DNA of 15,641 nt from assembly GCA_025965735.1 (NCBI GenBank), contig JAOPWK010000332.1, positions 1 to 15,641 of the forward strand, given 5' to 3'. The position numbers and the translations under genes were made by a program. Below are positions 7,191-14,237 of this stretch, piece by piece; position 1 is the stretch's first letter, and every line of letters begins with the position of its first letter. The stretch is from Frankiales bacterium. Lineage in GTDB: Bacteria > Actinomycetota > Actinomycetes > Mycobacteriales > SCTD01. The notes under the pieces are model-generated. The model saw nothing but the letters and a program-made list of their open reading frames with translations. It was not told the DNA's origin and made no database searches.

Positions 7191-8552
7191 GTGCCTGACG
7201 ACCCCGCGGTGCCGCCGGCAGCAGCCGTTCCACCGTCGCTGAGAGCGGCTTCCGGGCAGGTGCCGGCGGCAGACGGGTCCACAGCCGAGAGCTCAGGGGC
7301 AAGCAGTCTGGCGGTGGCCACCACCGAGCAGCTGGTACCGACGGAGCCGCCCGACGCGGACATCGCCGTCGAGGTGACACGCGACGACTGGCTGCGTGCC
7401 CTCCGCTTCAGCGCGCTGGTGTACCTCGGTGTGCGTCTTGGCCTGTTCCTCGTCGGCCTCGTGAGCACTGCGCTCCTGCCTCGCAATGCCGTGTCTGACG
7501 TGCCGGGGTGGCCGGCGACGCAGCCGAGTCAGAGCTGGCACCACGTCTTCACGTCCTTCGAGCGCTTCGACGCGCTGTGGTTCCTGCGCATCGCCTCGAC
7601 GGGATACCGGCAGGACGACGCGAGCGCGGCCTTCTTCCCGCTGTACCCGCTGCTCTCGCGCGGTGTCGCCAACCTCACGGGGAACAGGTGGCTGCTCGGC
7701 GCGTACCTCGTCTCGAACATCGCGCTCATCGTGGGCCTGACCGTGTTCTACCGCTTGACCGCCCTCGAGTTCTCGGACCGGACGGCTCGCCGGGCGGTGC
7801 TGTACCTGGCCGTCTTCCCGACGTCGTTCTTCTTGTTCGCCCCCTACACGGAGTCGTTGTTCCTCGCGCTGAGCGTGGGCTGCCTGTACGCCGCCCGCCG
7901 CTCCTCGTGGTTGCTCGCGGGCTACCTGGGTGCGCTCGCGTCGCTGACGCGCAGCACCGGCCTCCTGCTGGCCCTGCCGCTGGCGGTCGAGGCGCTCCTC
8001 CAGTACCGGAGCTCGTCGCGTACGTCCGCGCAGCGGATGCGAGGACTGGCCGCGGGGCTGCTGGCCGCCGCCGGTGTCGGCCTCGGCATCGGCGCCTACT
8101 TCCTCTACTGGGAGAGCGTCGCCGGTGACTGGCGTCGACCTCTGGACGTGCAGGGCTCGAACTGGAGCCGCGAGAAGTCCTGGCCGTGGGAGACGCTCGG
8201 CGCGGGTCTGCGCGAGGGGACGCGCTACTTCGGCAGCTACGCCGGCGGCTACCACTCGGTGGACCTGGTGCTGGTCCTGGTCGCGCTGGCAGCCGGCGTC
8301 TGGATCGCGCTCCGGGTGCGCCTCACGTACTCGCTGTACTACTGGGCCGCACTGCTCTTCCCCATGACTCTGGCGTTCGGTGGTCGTCCGCTGCTGTCCA
8401 TGCCGCGATTCCTGCTGGTGATGTTCCCGCTGTTCTGGGGTCTCGCGCGACTCTCGGAGCGGTGGAAGGCCCACGACGCCGTCGTTGCTGCCTCCGCGAC
8501 GGGCCTAGGCCTGCTGACGGTGCTCTTCGTCAACTGGTACTTCATCTTCTGA
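7191..8552 (+). CDS. PIG-V-family GT-C mannosyltransferase (second copy, long N-terminus)
   Basis: A 453-residue polytopic glycosyltransferase closely related to the gene at 10677. Residues 1-65 are a Pro/Ala/Ser-rich cytoplasmic tail. The membrane part begins with DDWLRALRFSALVYLGVRLG. The catalytic-loop signature is FERFDALWFLRIASTGY (D127), then DDASAAFFPLYPLLSR (142-157) and FFLFAPYTESLFLALSVG (213-230). The ending FVNWYFIF matches the ending of its paralogue (FVAWYPVF). GTG 7191 is chosen because the frame begins there and a TANNNT box lies at leaderless distance. The 3' end overlaps the convergent gtrA-like gene by 48 bases. The start has its own promoter-like sequence, so it need not depend on the upstream operon. 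Confidence 0.9.
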   Translation: MPDDPAVPPAAAVPPSLRAASGQVPAADGSTAESSGASSLAVATTEQLVPTEPPDADIAVEVTRDDWLRALRFSALVYLGVRLGLFLVGLVSTALLPRNAVSDVPGWPATQPSQSWHHVFTSFERFDALWFLRIASTGYRQDDASAAFFPLYPLLSRGVANLTGNRWLLGAYLVSNIALIVGLTVFYRLTALEFSDRTARRAVLYLAVFPTSFFLFAPYTESLFLALSVGCLYAARRSSWLLAGYLGALASLTRSTGLLLALPLAVEALLQYRSSSRTSAQRMRGLAAGLLAAAGVGLGIGAYFLYWESVAGDWRRPLDVQGSNWSREKSWPWETLGAGLREGTRYFGSYAGGYHSVDLVLVLVALAAGVWIALRVRLTYSLYYWAALLFPMTLAFGGRPLLSMPRFLLVMFPLFWGLARLSERWKAHDAVVAASATGLGLLTVLFVNWYFIF

Positions 8553-8939
8553 TCCGGCCGGCGGCTGCAGGAAGAGCCGCCGACCGAGCGCGTAGTTCAG
8601 CGGCGCCGAGACGACGACCGATGCTGCGCCGGCGAGCAGCGGCGCGAGCCCCGCCCGTGTCTGCAAGACCCAGACCAGGCTCATCCCGATGAGGAAGACG
8701 GTGACGTACCCGCCGAAGGCCAGGATGCGGACGCGGGCTCGGGCTCGGACGGCGAACACCACCCGGTCACTCAGCGCGGTGGTCAGCAGGATGCCCAGCA
8801 GGTAGGCGCCACCCCAAGCCCACCCCAGGGGCGCATGAGGTGCCAGCGCACCGTACGCAGCGATGCTCGTGGCCGAGCTGGCTGCGCCCAGGGCTCCGAA
8901 GCGAGTGAGGCGGGCAAGCTCGGAACGGCCTGCGCTCAC
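8505..8939 (-). CDS. GtrA-family membrane protein (putative lipid-linked sugar flippase)
   Basis: A 144-residue protein with about four membrane helices, typical in length and layout for GtrA. The family is thought to translocate polyprenyl-phosphate-linked sugars from the inner to the outer face. Recognisable blocks are RFGALGAASSATSIAAYGAL at the first helix, LSDRVVFAVRAR after the second, and SAPLNYALGRRLFL before the C-terminus, corresponding to the two GtrA N-x-x-x-R-x-x-V/L-F motifs. The first copy has L-S-D in place of N-F. The last 17 residues are acidic and are encoded opposite the end of the PIG-V gene. The GTG start overlaps the methyltransferase stop (GTGA), so the two are coupled. 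Its natural partner, a GtrB-like enzyme, lies just across the divergent promoter. Confidence 0.87.
   Translation of the reverse strand: MSAGRSELARLTRFGALGAASSATSIAAYGALAPHAPLGWAWGGAYLLGILLTTALSDRVVFAVRARARVRILAFGGYVTVFLIGMSLVWVLQTRAGLAPLLAGAASVVVSAPLNYALGRRLFLQPPAGSEDEVPVDEEHRQQA
8559..8582 (+). terminator. Hairpin 7 bases after the second PIG-V gene, possible terminator
   Basis: CGGCGGCT (8559-8566) pairs perfectly with AGCCGCCG (8575-8582) around an 8-base loop. It follows the PIG-V stop at 8552 and lies within the 3' coding part of the convergent gtrA-like gene, so the same bases also encode protein on the other strand. It has no T-tract. In such GC-rich coding DNA an 8-bp stem can arise by chance. 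Confidence 0.4.
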
Positions 8940-9634
8940 GCCGGCTTTCGAGCCGTCACGAGGAGTGAGACGCTCGGCAGACGGCCGACCGGCAGGACGC
9001 GCTCCAGGACGACAGCCGAGCGCAGAACCAGGTTGACCGCCGGGGACGGGTCGTCAAGGTCGCTGCCGCTGGTGCTCTTGCGCCGCAGCGCGACCAAGGG
9101 CCGCAGAAGCACGTTCCACCCGCGGACCTCGACCCCTGTGAAGCCGGCGGTCTCCAGCAGCCGCGTGATCTCGACGCGCTCGTAGCGGCGCACGTGGCCG
9201 ACAGCCTCGTCGTGTGCCGACCACAGGCGCATGTCGGTCGGTACGGCGACCAGCAGGTGTCCCCCAGGACGCAGGCACCGCAGGATCTCCCGCGCGGCGG
9301 CGCCGTCGTCCTGGATGTGCTCGAGGACGTCGAACGCGACGACGAGGCCAAGGCTGCCGTCCGTGAGCGGCAGCTGCGTAGCGTCCCCGCGCAGGGAGGT
9401 GAGGCCCCTCCCTCTGGCCAGCTCGGCCCCCACCTGCGAGTACTCGAGGGCGACGCACTGCCACCCGGCTGCCTTCAACACCCGGGTGTTGCCTCCCGCG
9501 GCCGCTCCGAGGTCGAGCGCCCAGCCGCCGGTTGGACGGTGCCGGAGCATCCTGCGAAGCAGACGTCGCCGCTCCGCGTACCACCAGTGCCGGTCCTCGA
9601 GACGACCCAGCTTGGCGATCTCGGCGGCGTCCAT
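8936..9634 (-). CDS. Class I SAM-dependent methyltransferase
   Basis: A 232-residue soluble enzyme. The N-terminal HWWYAERRRLL (residues 16-26) is typical of a methyltransferase subgroup often found in glycan clusters. SAM-binding motif I is ALDLGAAAGGNT (39-50). Acidic residues follow in VALEYS (61-66) and GDATQLPL (83-90). FDVLEHIQDD (101-110) is motif IV, and LRPGGHLLVAVP (121-132) is motif V/VI. HDEAVGHVRRYER (141-153) is a recurrent signature of this subgroup. The substrate cannot be read from sequence; a sugar or lipid-linked glycan is likely from the setting. The ATG at 9634 has no Shine-Dalgarno sequence and a weak -10 (CATCCT) 7 bases upstream, so it may be leaderless. It is the first gene of a two-gene unit with the gtrA-like gene. 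Confidence 0.88.
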   Translation of the reverse strand: MDAAEIAKLGRLEDRHWWYAERRRLLRRMLRHRPTGGWALDLGAAAGGNTRVLKAAGWQCVALEYSQVGAELARGRGLTSLRGDATQLPLTDGSLGLVVAFDVLEHIQDDGAAAREILRCLRPGGHLLVAVPTDMRLWSAHDEAVGHVRRYERVEITRLLETAGFTGVEVRGWNVLLRPLVALRRKSTSGSDLDDPSPAVNLVLRSAVVLERVLPVGRLPSVSLLVTARKPA

Positions 9635-9640
9635 GGACGT

Positions 9641-9647
9641 TAGGATG
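9641..9647. promoter_or_regulatory. Overlapping divergent -10 boxes between the methyltransferase and GtrB-like genes
   Basis: The plus strand reads TAGGAT (9641-9646), a good TANNNT box for the rightward gene. The minus strand reads CATCCT (9647-9642), a weaker box 7 bases from the methyltransferase ATG. The two genes are only 47 bases apart, so their core promoters must share this DNA. Confidence 0.4.
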
Positions 9648-9658
9648 CCGCATGCGGC
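9647..9658. repeat. 12-bp perfect palindrome in the divergent promoter
   Basis: GCCGCATGCGGC is its own reverse complement. It lies immediately downstream of the rightward -10 box, over the predicted transcription start. A role as an operator is possible but rests only on position. Confidence 0.5.
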
Positions 9659-9681
9659 CGGGGCAGAAGTCGAGGCCCTGA
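9652..9681 (+). CDS. Candidate 9-codon leader peptide (uORF) abutting the GtrB-like start
   Basis: ATG at 9652 reads MRPGQKSRP then TGA at 9679-9681, directly followed by the GTG start of the glycosyltransferase at 9682. The ATG lies 5 bases after TAGGAT, so transcription would begin at or next to it and it could be translated leaderless. The tight TGAGTG junction would allow termination-reinitiation. No codon statistics can be drawn from nine codons, and the arrangement may be chance. Confidence 0.3.
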   Translation: MRPGQKSRP

Positions 9682-10647
9682 GTGCTCTCGGTCGTGGTCC
9701 CGATGTACAACGAGCAGCTGGCACTGCCGCACTTCGCCGAGCGCCTGCGTCCCGTCCTTGACGATCTGCCCATGCCCTACGAGGTGCTGTGCGTCGACGA
9801 CGGGAGCACCGACGGCACAGGCGACCTCCTGCGGGAGATGCTGTCCCACTGGCCACAGCTTCGCGTCCTGCCCCTGCGGCGGAACGCGGGGCACCAGGCT
9901 GCGCTGACGGCGGGCCTGGACCATGCACGTGGCGACTGGATCGTGTCGATCGATGCGGATCTGCAGGACCCCCCGCACGTGATCCGCGAGATGCTGGACG
10001 TCGCGCAGCGGACCGGCGTGGACGTGGTCTATGGCGTCCGCGCGGACCGCAGCACCGACACCCGGTTCAAGCGGGTCACCGCTGGCCTCTACTACGGCGC
10101 GATGCGACGCGCAGCCGGGGTTGAGATCCCCCGGCACGCCGGCGACTTCCGCTTGATGAGCGCCTCTGCAGTGCGGGAGGTCGGGCGGCTGCACGAGCGG
10201 GGACGCGTCTACCGGCTCCTCATCCCGTACATGGGCTTCCGGTACCGCACGGTGGAGTACCGCCGCGAGTCGCGCGTGGCTGGCGACAGCAAGTACCCGG
10301 TGCACAAGATGGCTCGCCTGGCCGCCGAGAGCTACACGTCCTTCACCACCGCCCCGCTTCGCTTCGCCACGTGGCTCGGCGTGCTCGGCTTCGTCCTCTG
10401 CTCCACCTTCGCCGTGGCGGCGCTGGTCGCCTACGCCACCGGCAACACCCTGCCCGGCTGGACCTCCTTCGCCATCGTGATCGGGTTCGTGGGCGCGCTG
10501 CAGTTCTTGTTCCTGGGCCTGCTCGGGGAGTACGTCGCACGCATCTACACCGAGATGCAGGCCCGCCCGCGGTACTTCACGGACGTGCACCCCCCCGACG
10601 ATCCAGCGAGACAGGCGCGATCGGAGCGGGAGCACCGAACGCGCTGA
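9682..10647 (+). CDS. GtrB/ArnC-like polyprenyl-phosphate glycosyltransferase (GT2, two C-terminal membrane helices)
   Basis: A 321-residue enzyme expected to transfer a sugar from a nucleotide donor to undecaprenyl or decaprenyl phosphate on the cytoplasmic face. The GT2 domain has VVVPMYNE (4-11), VDDGSTDGT (38-46), SIDADLQDPP (89-98, the metal-binding DxD) and GDFRLMS (154-160). The region YRRESRVAGDSKYP (193-206), two membrane helices (about 231-252 and 262-283) and GEYVARIYTEMQARPRYF at the end are diagnostic of the GtrB/CsbB/DPM1-like subfamily. GTG 9682 must be the start because an in-frame TGA directly precedes it. A GAGG lies 7 bases upstream. With the gtrA-like gene across the promoter it forms the usual GtrA-GtrB pair, but split onto opposite strands. 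The sugar is unknown. Confidence 0.92.
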   Translation: MLSVVVPMYNEQLALPHFAERLRPVLDDLPMPYEVLCVDDGSTDGTGDLLREMLSHWPQLRVLPLRRNAGHQAALTAGLDHARGDWIVSIDADLQDPPHVIREMLDVAQRTGVDVVYGVRADRSTDTRFKRVTAGLYYGAMRRAAGVEIPRHAGDFRLMSASAVREVGRLHERGRVYRLLIPYMGFRYRTVEYRRESRVAGDSKYPVHKMARLAAESYTSFTTAPLRFATWLGVLGFVLCSTFAVAALVAYATGNTLPGWTSFAIVIGFVGALQFLFLGLLGEYVARIYTEMQARPRYFTDVHPPDDPARQARSEREHRTR

Positions 10648-10664
10648 TCTGTGTCGGGACGCCC

Positions 10665-10670
10665 TAGCCT
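10665..10670 (+). promoter_or_regulatory. -10 box TAGCCT for leaderless transcription of the third PIG-V gene
   Basis: TAGCCT is followed by 6 bases (GACGCC) and the ATG at 10677. It lies in the 29-base gap after the GtrB-like gene. There is no Shine-Dalgarno sequence. Confidence 0.5.
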
Positions 10671-10676
10671 GACGCC

Positions 10677-11978
10677 ATGGATGCCGCTCACCCCGTTCCG
10701 GTGACGGATGAAGCACCGGGGGCAGCTGTTCCGGAGTCTTCCGACCGAACAGCAACCGACGCCGCCGTACCGGTGCAGGGGGCCGACTCTTCAGTGCACG
10801 TGGGGAAGGCCGACTGGTTGCGCGCCGTGCGGTACTGCGTGGGCGTCTACGTGACGCTGCGGATCGCGCTCTTCGGCCTCGGCGTAGTGGGACACGTCCT
10901 GATCCCGAACAGCTACCCGGTCGGGGTCCCCACCTGGCCAGCCGTGGGACCCACGCAGCAGTGGCACCACGCCTTCACGGCTTGGGAACGCTGGGATGCC
11001 CTCTGGTACCTCAGCATCTCCTCGAACGGCTACCGCTCCGACGACGCCAGCGCCGCGTTCTTCCCGCTCTACCCGCTGCTGTCTCGTGCCGTCGCCGGTC
11101 TGCTCGGCGACCGGCCGCTGCTCGGGGCGTACGTGGTCTCCAACCTCGCTCTCGTGGTGGCCCTGGTGGTGCTCTACCGCCTGACCGCTCTGGAGTTTTC
11201 TGAGCCGGTGGCGCGCCTCACCACGATCTGCGTGTGCGTCCTGCCCACCGGCTTCTTCCTCTTCGCGCCGTACACCGAGTCGTTGTTCCTGGCGCTGTCC
11301 GTCGGAAGCCTGTACGCCGCACGCCGGCACTGCTGGCTTGCCGCCGGTGCGATCGGCGCCCTGGCCGCGTCGACACGCAGCACCGGTCTCCTCCTGGCCG
11401 TGCCGCTCGGCGTGGAGGCGCTGCTCCAGCTGCGCCAGTCGGTGGGTCCGCTGCGTCCCCGCCTCCTCCGGTTCGCGGGTGCTGCCGCTGCCTGCGCAAG
11501 CGTCTCGATCGGGTTGCTCCTCTACCTCGCCTACTGGCGTGGCCGGGGCGAGTGGAGCCGCCCGTTGACCCTGCAGGAGAGCAACTACCGCAGGACCGAG
11601 TTCCTGCCCTGGGACACCCTTCAACTGGGCTGGCAGGAGGCGGTCGCGAGCATCGGGGTGCCCGATCGCGGGTTCCGGACCCTCGACTTCGTCCTCGTCG
11701 CGGTGATGCTGGTGGCAGGGGCTGCCCTCACGTTCCGGATCCGCCCGACGTACGCCGTCTACTTCTGGGTGAGCGCGATCTTCCCGCTCCTCCTGATCGA
11801 CCCCGACCGGCCGCTGCAGTCGGTCCCCCGCTACTACCTGGTCGTCTTCCCGATCGCGTGGGGCTTCGCCCTGCTGGCGCACCGGGCACGTCACGTCGGG
11901 GACGTGGTGGTGCCGGTCCTGGCCATGAGCATGGGCGTGCAGGCGCTGCTGTTCGTCGCCTGGTACCCCGTGTTCTAG
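10677..11978 (+). CDS. PIG-V-family GT-C mannosyltransferase (third copy, close paralogue of the gene at 7191)
   Basis: A 433-residue polytopic membrane protein. An approximately 45-residue Ala/Pro/acidic cytoplasmic tail precedes ADWLRAVRY and the first membrane helix. The catalytic-loop block is WERWDALWYLSISSNGY (D107), followed by SDDASAAFFPLYPLLSR (121-137) and FFLFAPYTESLFLALSVG. Long stretches are identical to the gene at 7191, and the two align end to end by eye except in the N-terminal tail. The first PIG-V gene (5996) is much more distant. This indicates duplication followed by divergence, perhaps for a different acceptor or linkage. Start: ATG 10677 at leaderless distance from a TANNNT box. 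It follows the GtrB-like gene by 29 bases, so read-through from that gene is also likely. Confidence 0.9.
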   Translation: MDAAHPVPVTDEAPGAAVPESSDRTATDAAVPVQGADSSVHVGKADWLRAVRYCVGVYVTLRIALFGLGVVGHVLIPNSYPVGVPTWPAVGPTQQWHHAFTAWERWDALWYLSISSNGYRSDDASAAFFPLYPLLSRAVAGLLGDRPLLGAYVVSNLALVVALVVLYRLTALEFSEPVARLTTICVCVLPTGFFLFAPYTESLFLALSVGSLYAARRHCWLAAGAIGALAASTRSTGLLLAVPLGVEALLQLRQSVGPLRPRLLRFAGAAAACASVSIGLLLYLAYWRGRGEWSRPLTLQESNYRRTEFLPWDTLQLGWQEAVASIGVPDRGFRTLDFVLVAVMLVAGAALTFRIRPTYAVYFWVSAIFPLLLIDPDRPLQSVPRYYLVVFPIAWGFALLAHRARHVGDVVVPVLAMSMGVQALLFVAWYPVF

Positions 11979-12007
11979 GGGCGCAGCCGGGTCACGGTGG
12001 CCGTACC

Positions 12008-12013
12008 TATGCT
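12008..12013 (+). promoter_or_regulatory. -10-like box TATGCT upstream of the ALG5-like gene
   Basis: TATGCT is a good match to TANNNT in the 65-base gap after the third PIG-V gene. Transcription would start near 12020, giving a leader of about 24 bases containing GAGG and GGGGG before the ATG. No convincing -35 is visible. Confidence 0.35.
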
Positions 12014-12043
12014 GGCGCCGAGGATCGCGAGGTCGGGGGCCAC

Positions 12044-12763
12044 ATGCTGCGTCGCTCCATCGTCGTGCCGCTCTACCAGGAGAGCACCCGGATCGGCGGC
12101 ACCGTCCAGGCGCTGGCGGACAGCCCGCTGTGCGAGCCCGGCACGGAGTTCCTGTTCGTCGACGACGGCAGTGACGACGGCACGGTGGCTGTCCTGGAGC
12201 AGGCCCTGGCGGGTGTCCCGCTGCAGGCGACGGTGCTCCGGCTCACTAACAACCAGGGCAAGGGTGCGGCCGTGCGGAGCGGGGTGCTGGCGGCACGCGG
12301 CGCGACGGTCGCGTTCGTCGACGCCGACCTGTCCTCGCCGCCCAGCGCTATCGAGCAGGTGCTCGCGGCGGTCGAGCAGCAGGGCGCACAGGTCGCGCTG
12401 GCGTCCCGGGCGCACCCGCGCAGCGACATCACCGCGCGGCAGCCGCTGCCGCGGGAGACGGCCGGCAAGACGTTCAACCGGCTGATCCGGCTGCTGGGGC
12501 TGACGACGCTGCCGGACACGCAGTGCGGGCTCAAGGCCTTCGACCGCGACACGGCCCTGGCGCTGTTCGAGCCGCTGCGCACCAGGCGCTTCGCCTTCGA
12601 CGTCGAGCTGCTCGTGAGAGCGGAGCAGCAGGGTCGGCGCGTCCAGGTGGTGCCCACGGAGTGGGCGCACGTCCCGGAAAGCCGAGTGGCGCCGCTGCGC
12701 GACGGCCTCCGGATGGCGTGGGACGCGCTCCGGGTGGCGGCCGCGGCCCGCAGGAGTCTCTAG
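12044..12763 (+). CDS. ALG5/DPG-synthase-like polyprenyl-phosphate glycosyltransferase (GT2)
   Basis: A 239-residue soluble or peripheral GT2 enzyme resembling dolichyl-phosphate beta-glucosyltransferase. Motifs are SIVVPLYQE (5-13), FVDDGSDDGT (38-47), NNQGKGAAVRSGV (69-81), FVDADLSSPP (91-100), DTQCGLKAFDRD (158-169) and RRFAFDVELLVRA (181-193). The last three together are characteristic of the DPG-synthase group. Unlike the GtrB-like enzyme, it lacks C-terminal membrane helices. It would make a second lipid-linked sugar, probably glucose or mannose, for the GT-C enzymes nearby. I start at ATG 12044: a purine-rich ribosome site precedes it and the catalytic fold begins at once. The upstream open frame belongs to the antisense of the previous gene. 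Its stop codon overlaps that of the convergent amidase in the tetranucleotide CTAG. Confidence 0.88.
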   Translation: MLRRSIVVPLYQESTRIGGTVQALADSPLCEPGTEFLFVDDGSDDGTVAVLEQALAGVPLQATVLRLTNNQGKGAAVRSGVLAARGATVAFVDADLSSPPSAIEQVLAAVEQQGAQVALASRAHPRSDITARQPLPRETAGKTFNRLIRLLGLTTLPDTQCGLKAFDRDTALALFEPLRTRRFAFDVELLVRAEQQGRRVQVVPTEWAHVPESRVAPLRDGLRMAWDALRVAAAARRSL

Positions 12764-14124
12764 AGCGGCACGACCGGCAGCCCCACCTGCACCGGTCCGG
12801 AGCGGACCGCCTGCGGGTGGTAGCCGTCGTCGACCCGCACGTGCCAGGCGTACTCGCCCGGCTGTGCCGGCACGACCGCGAGGTCGCTGCGCAGGCCGTT
12901 CCACTCCAGGAGCGGCCGGCGGCCCTCGCCCGTGGCGCGGGCGACGACCACGCCGCTCCCGTCGTGGACCTCGACCGCCCACGGCGCGTCCCTCGACAGG
13001 TCGGCGGCGACGACGAGCGGCGTCGGTGCGTGCACCGGCGCTCCCGTGACCTGCACGGCGTTGATGCGCGGCGCAGGCCCGAGCAGCTTCGCGGCCGCTG
13101 TGCGGATCTCGCCGAGCCGGTCGTACAGCGCCCCGGGGCAGGCGGTCTTCCCGGTGTCCTTGTGGCCGTGGATGCGGCCGAGCGTGACCTTGGTGCCGCT
13201 GCGGTAGCGCGGGGAGCCGCCGCTGGTCAGCGTCACCTTGCTGAGCGGGTCGAACTGCCAGGTGCCCCCGGCGTACGCGGCGACCCTCGCCATGGCGCGG
13301 ACCGTCGCGGCGGTGGGCGCGGCCTTGGTCGTGTCGCCGAGCAGGCTCACCCCGAGGGTCCCGGTGTTGAAGCCGGCCGCGTGCGAGCCGATGGTCGCCC
13401 GTCCCAGACCACCGGCCCGTCCTTCCCAGATCCCGCCGAACTTGTCGACCACGATGTTGTAGCCGAGGTCGGACCAGCCGCGCGCCTTCACGTGGTACGC
13501 GTAGTCGGCCCGGATCTTCTTTGGGACCTCCGCCTGCGTGTAGTCGTTGCCGCCGGCGGTGTGGTGCACGACGACGGCCCGCACGGCGCTGGCGTACGAC
13601 GGCTTGTCGCTGCGCAGCGACTCGTCCGCGCCCCAGTCCGCCCGGGTGCGCACGCCACCGAGCAGGCCGCGCGCGTCGGCGTGCGCCGGGGCAGCGCCGA
13701 AGGACAGGGCGCGCTCCACCTGCCCGTCGCCCACCCGCACGAGCTGCAGGGCGCGCGGCGCTCCGGCGACCCGGACGTCGACGAGCGTGGCGCCGCGGGG
13801 GCGCCAGACCGGCTCGGTCCCCTTGCGGGCGGTGCGTCGCTCTGCCGCCTCCGGCACGTCGCTGTCGTCCTCCGGCACCTCCCACGCCGTCCAGCCGCGC
13901 GGGGTCAGCCAGCGCACCCGCACCTGCGCGTCACCGCTGGCCCAGGTGACGCCGACCAGCTGGTCGGCCTCGGCGAGGCGCGCCGTCGTGGCCCCCACCG
14001 CGAGCTGGACCGTCCGCACGAGCGGGGCGACGACGGGCGTGGCGCCGGTGGTGGCGATCGACGGGACCGCAGGGCTGAGCAGGACGGCGGCGAGGACGAC
14101 CGCGGCACGGCGGGACAGGCGCAC
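12760..14124 (-). CDS. Secreted PGRP/Amidase_2-type N-acetylmuramoyl-L-alanine amidase
   Basis: A zinc enzyme cutting the amide bond between MurNAc and the stem peptide of peptidoglycan. The 454-residue product has a signal peptide (about 1-26). Residues 35-140 form an N-terminal domain common in actinobacterial PGRP-like amidases (LVGVTWASG, GWTAWEVPEDDSD, VRVAG). The catalytic domain (about 155-345) contains VVHHTAGGNDY (H187/H188), DLGYNIVVDKFGGIWEGRAG and IHGHKDTGKTACPGALY, with H321 and C329 as the remaining zinc ligands. Residues 365-454 form a probable FlgD-like Ig domain (PAQPGEYAWHVRVDDG). GTG 14124 is chosen because GGAG lies 5 bases upstream and the signal peptide begins there. A much longer open frame runs upstream but has no homology. 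It may act in cell separation or wall turnover; a lytic-defence role is also possible. Confidence 0.92.
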   Translation of the reverse strand: MRLSRRAAVVLAAVLLSPAVPSIATTGATPVVAPLVRTVQLAVGATTARLAEADQLVGVTWASGDAQVRVRWLTPRGWTAWEVPEDDSDVPEAAERRTARKGTEPVWRPRGATLVDVRVAGAPRALQLVRVGDGQVERALSFGAAPAHADARGLLGGVRTRADWGADESLRSDKPSYASAVRAVVVHHTAGGNDYTQAEVPKKIRADYAYHVKARGWSDLGYNIVVDKFGGIWEGRAGGLGRATIGSHAAGFNTGTLGVSLLGDTTKAAPTAATVRAMARVAAYAGGTWQFDPLSKVTLTSGGSPRYRSGTKVTLGRIHGHKDTGKTACPGALYDRLGEIRTAAAKLLGPAPRINAVQVTGAPVHAPTPLVVAADLSRDAPWAVEVHDGSGVVVARATGEGRRPLLEWNGLRSDLAVVPAQPGEYAWHVRVDDGYHPQAVRSGPVQVGLPVVPL

Positions 14125-14237
14125 GTGGGCTCCGAGCTGGGTGGGGCGGCCCTGCCCCGGAGGCGAGAGCTGCTGTCCTGCTGCACAACGACGGTCCGCA
14201 CCCCGCGGTACGGCCGCCGGCCGATCTGTCGCCGGGA

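Noticed and set aside
11975..13885. 636-codon minus-strand frame across the ALG5-like gene and the amidase
   Set aside because: Shadow frame: it covers two well-identified genes and reads as Arg/Gly/Ala-rich noise.
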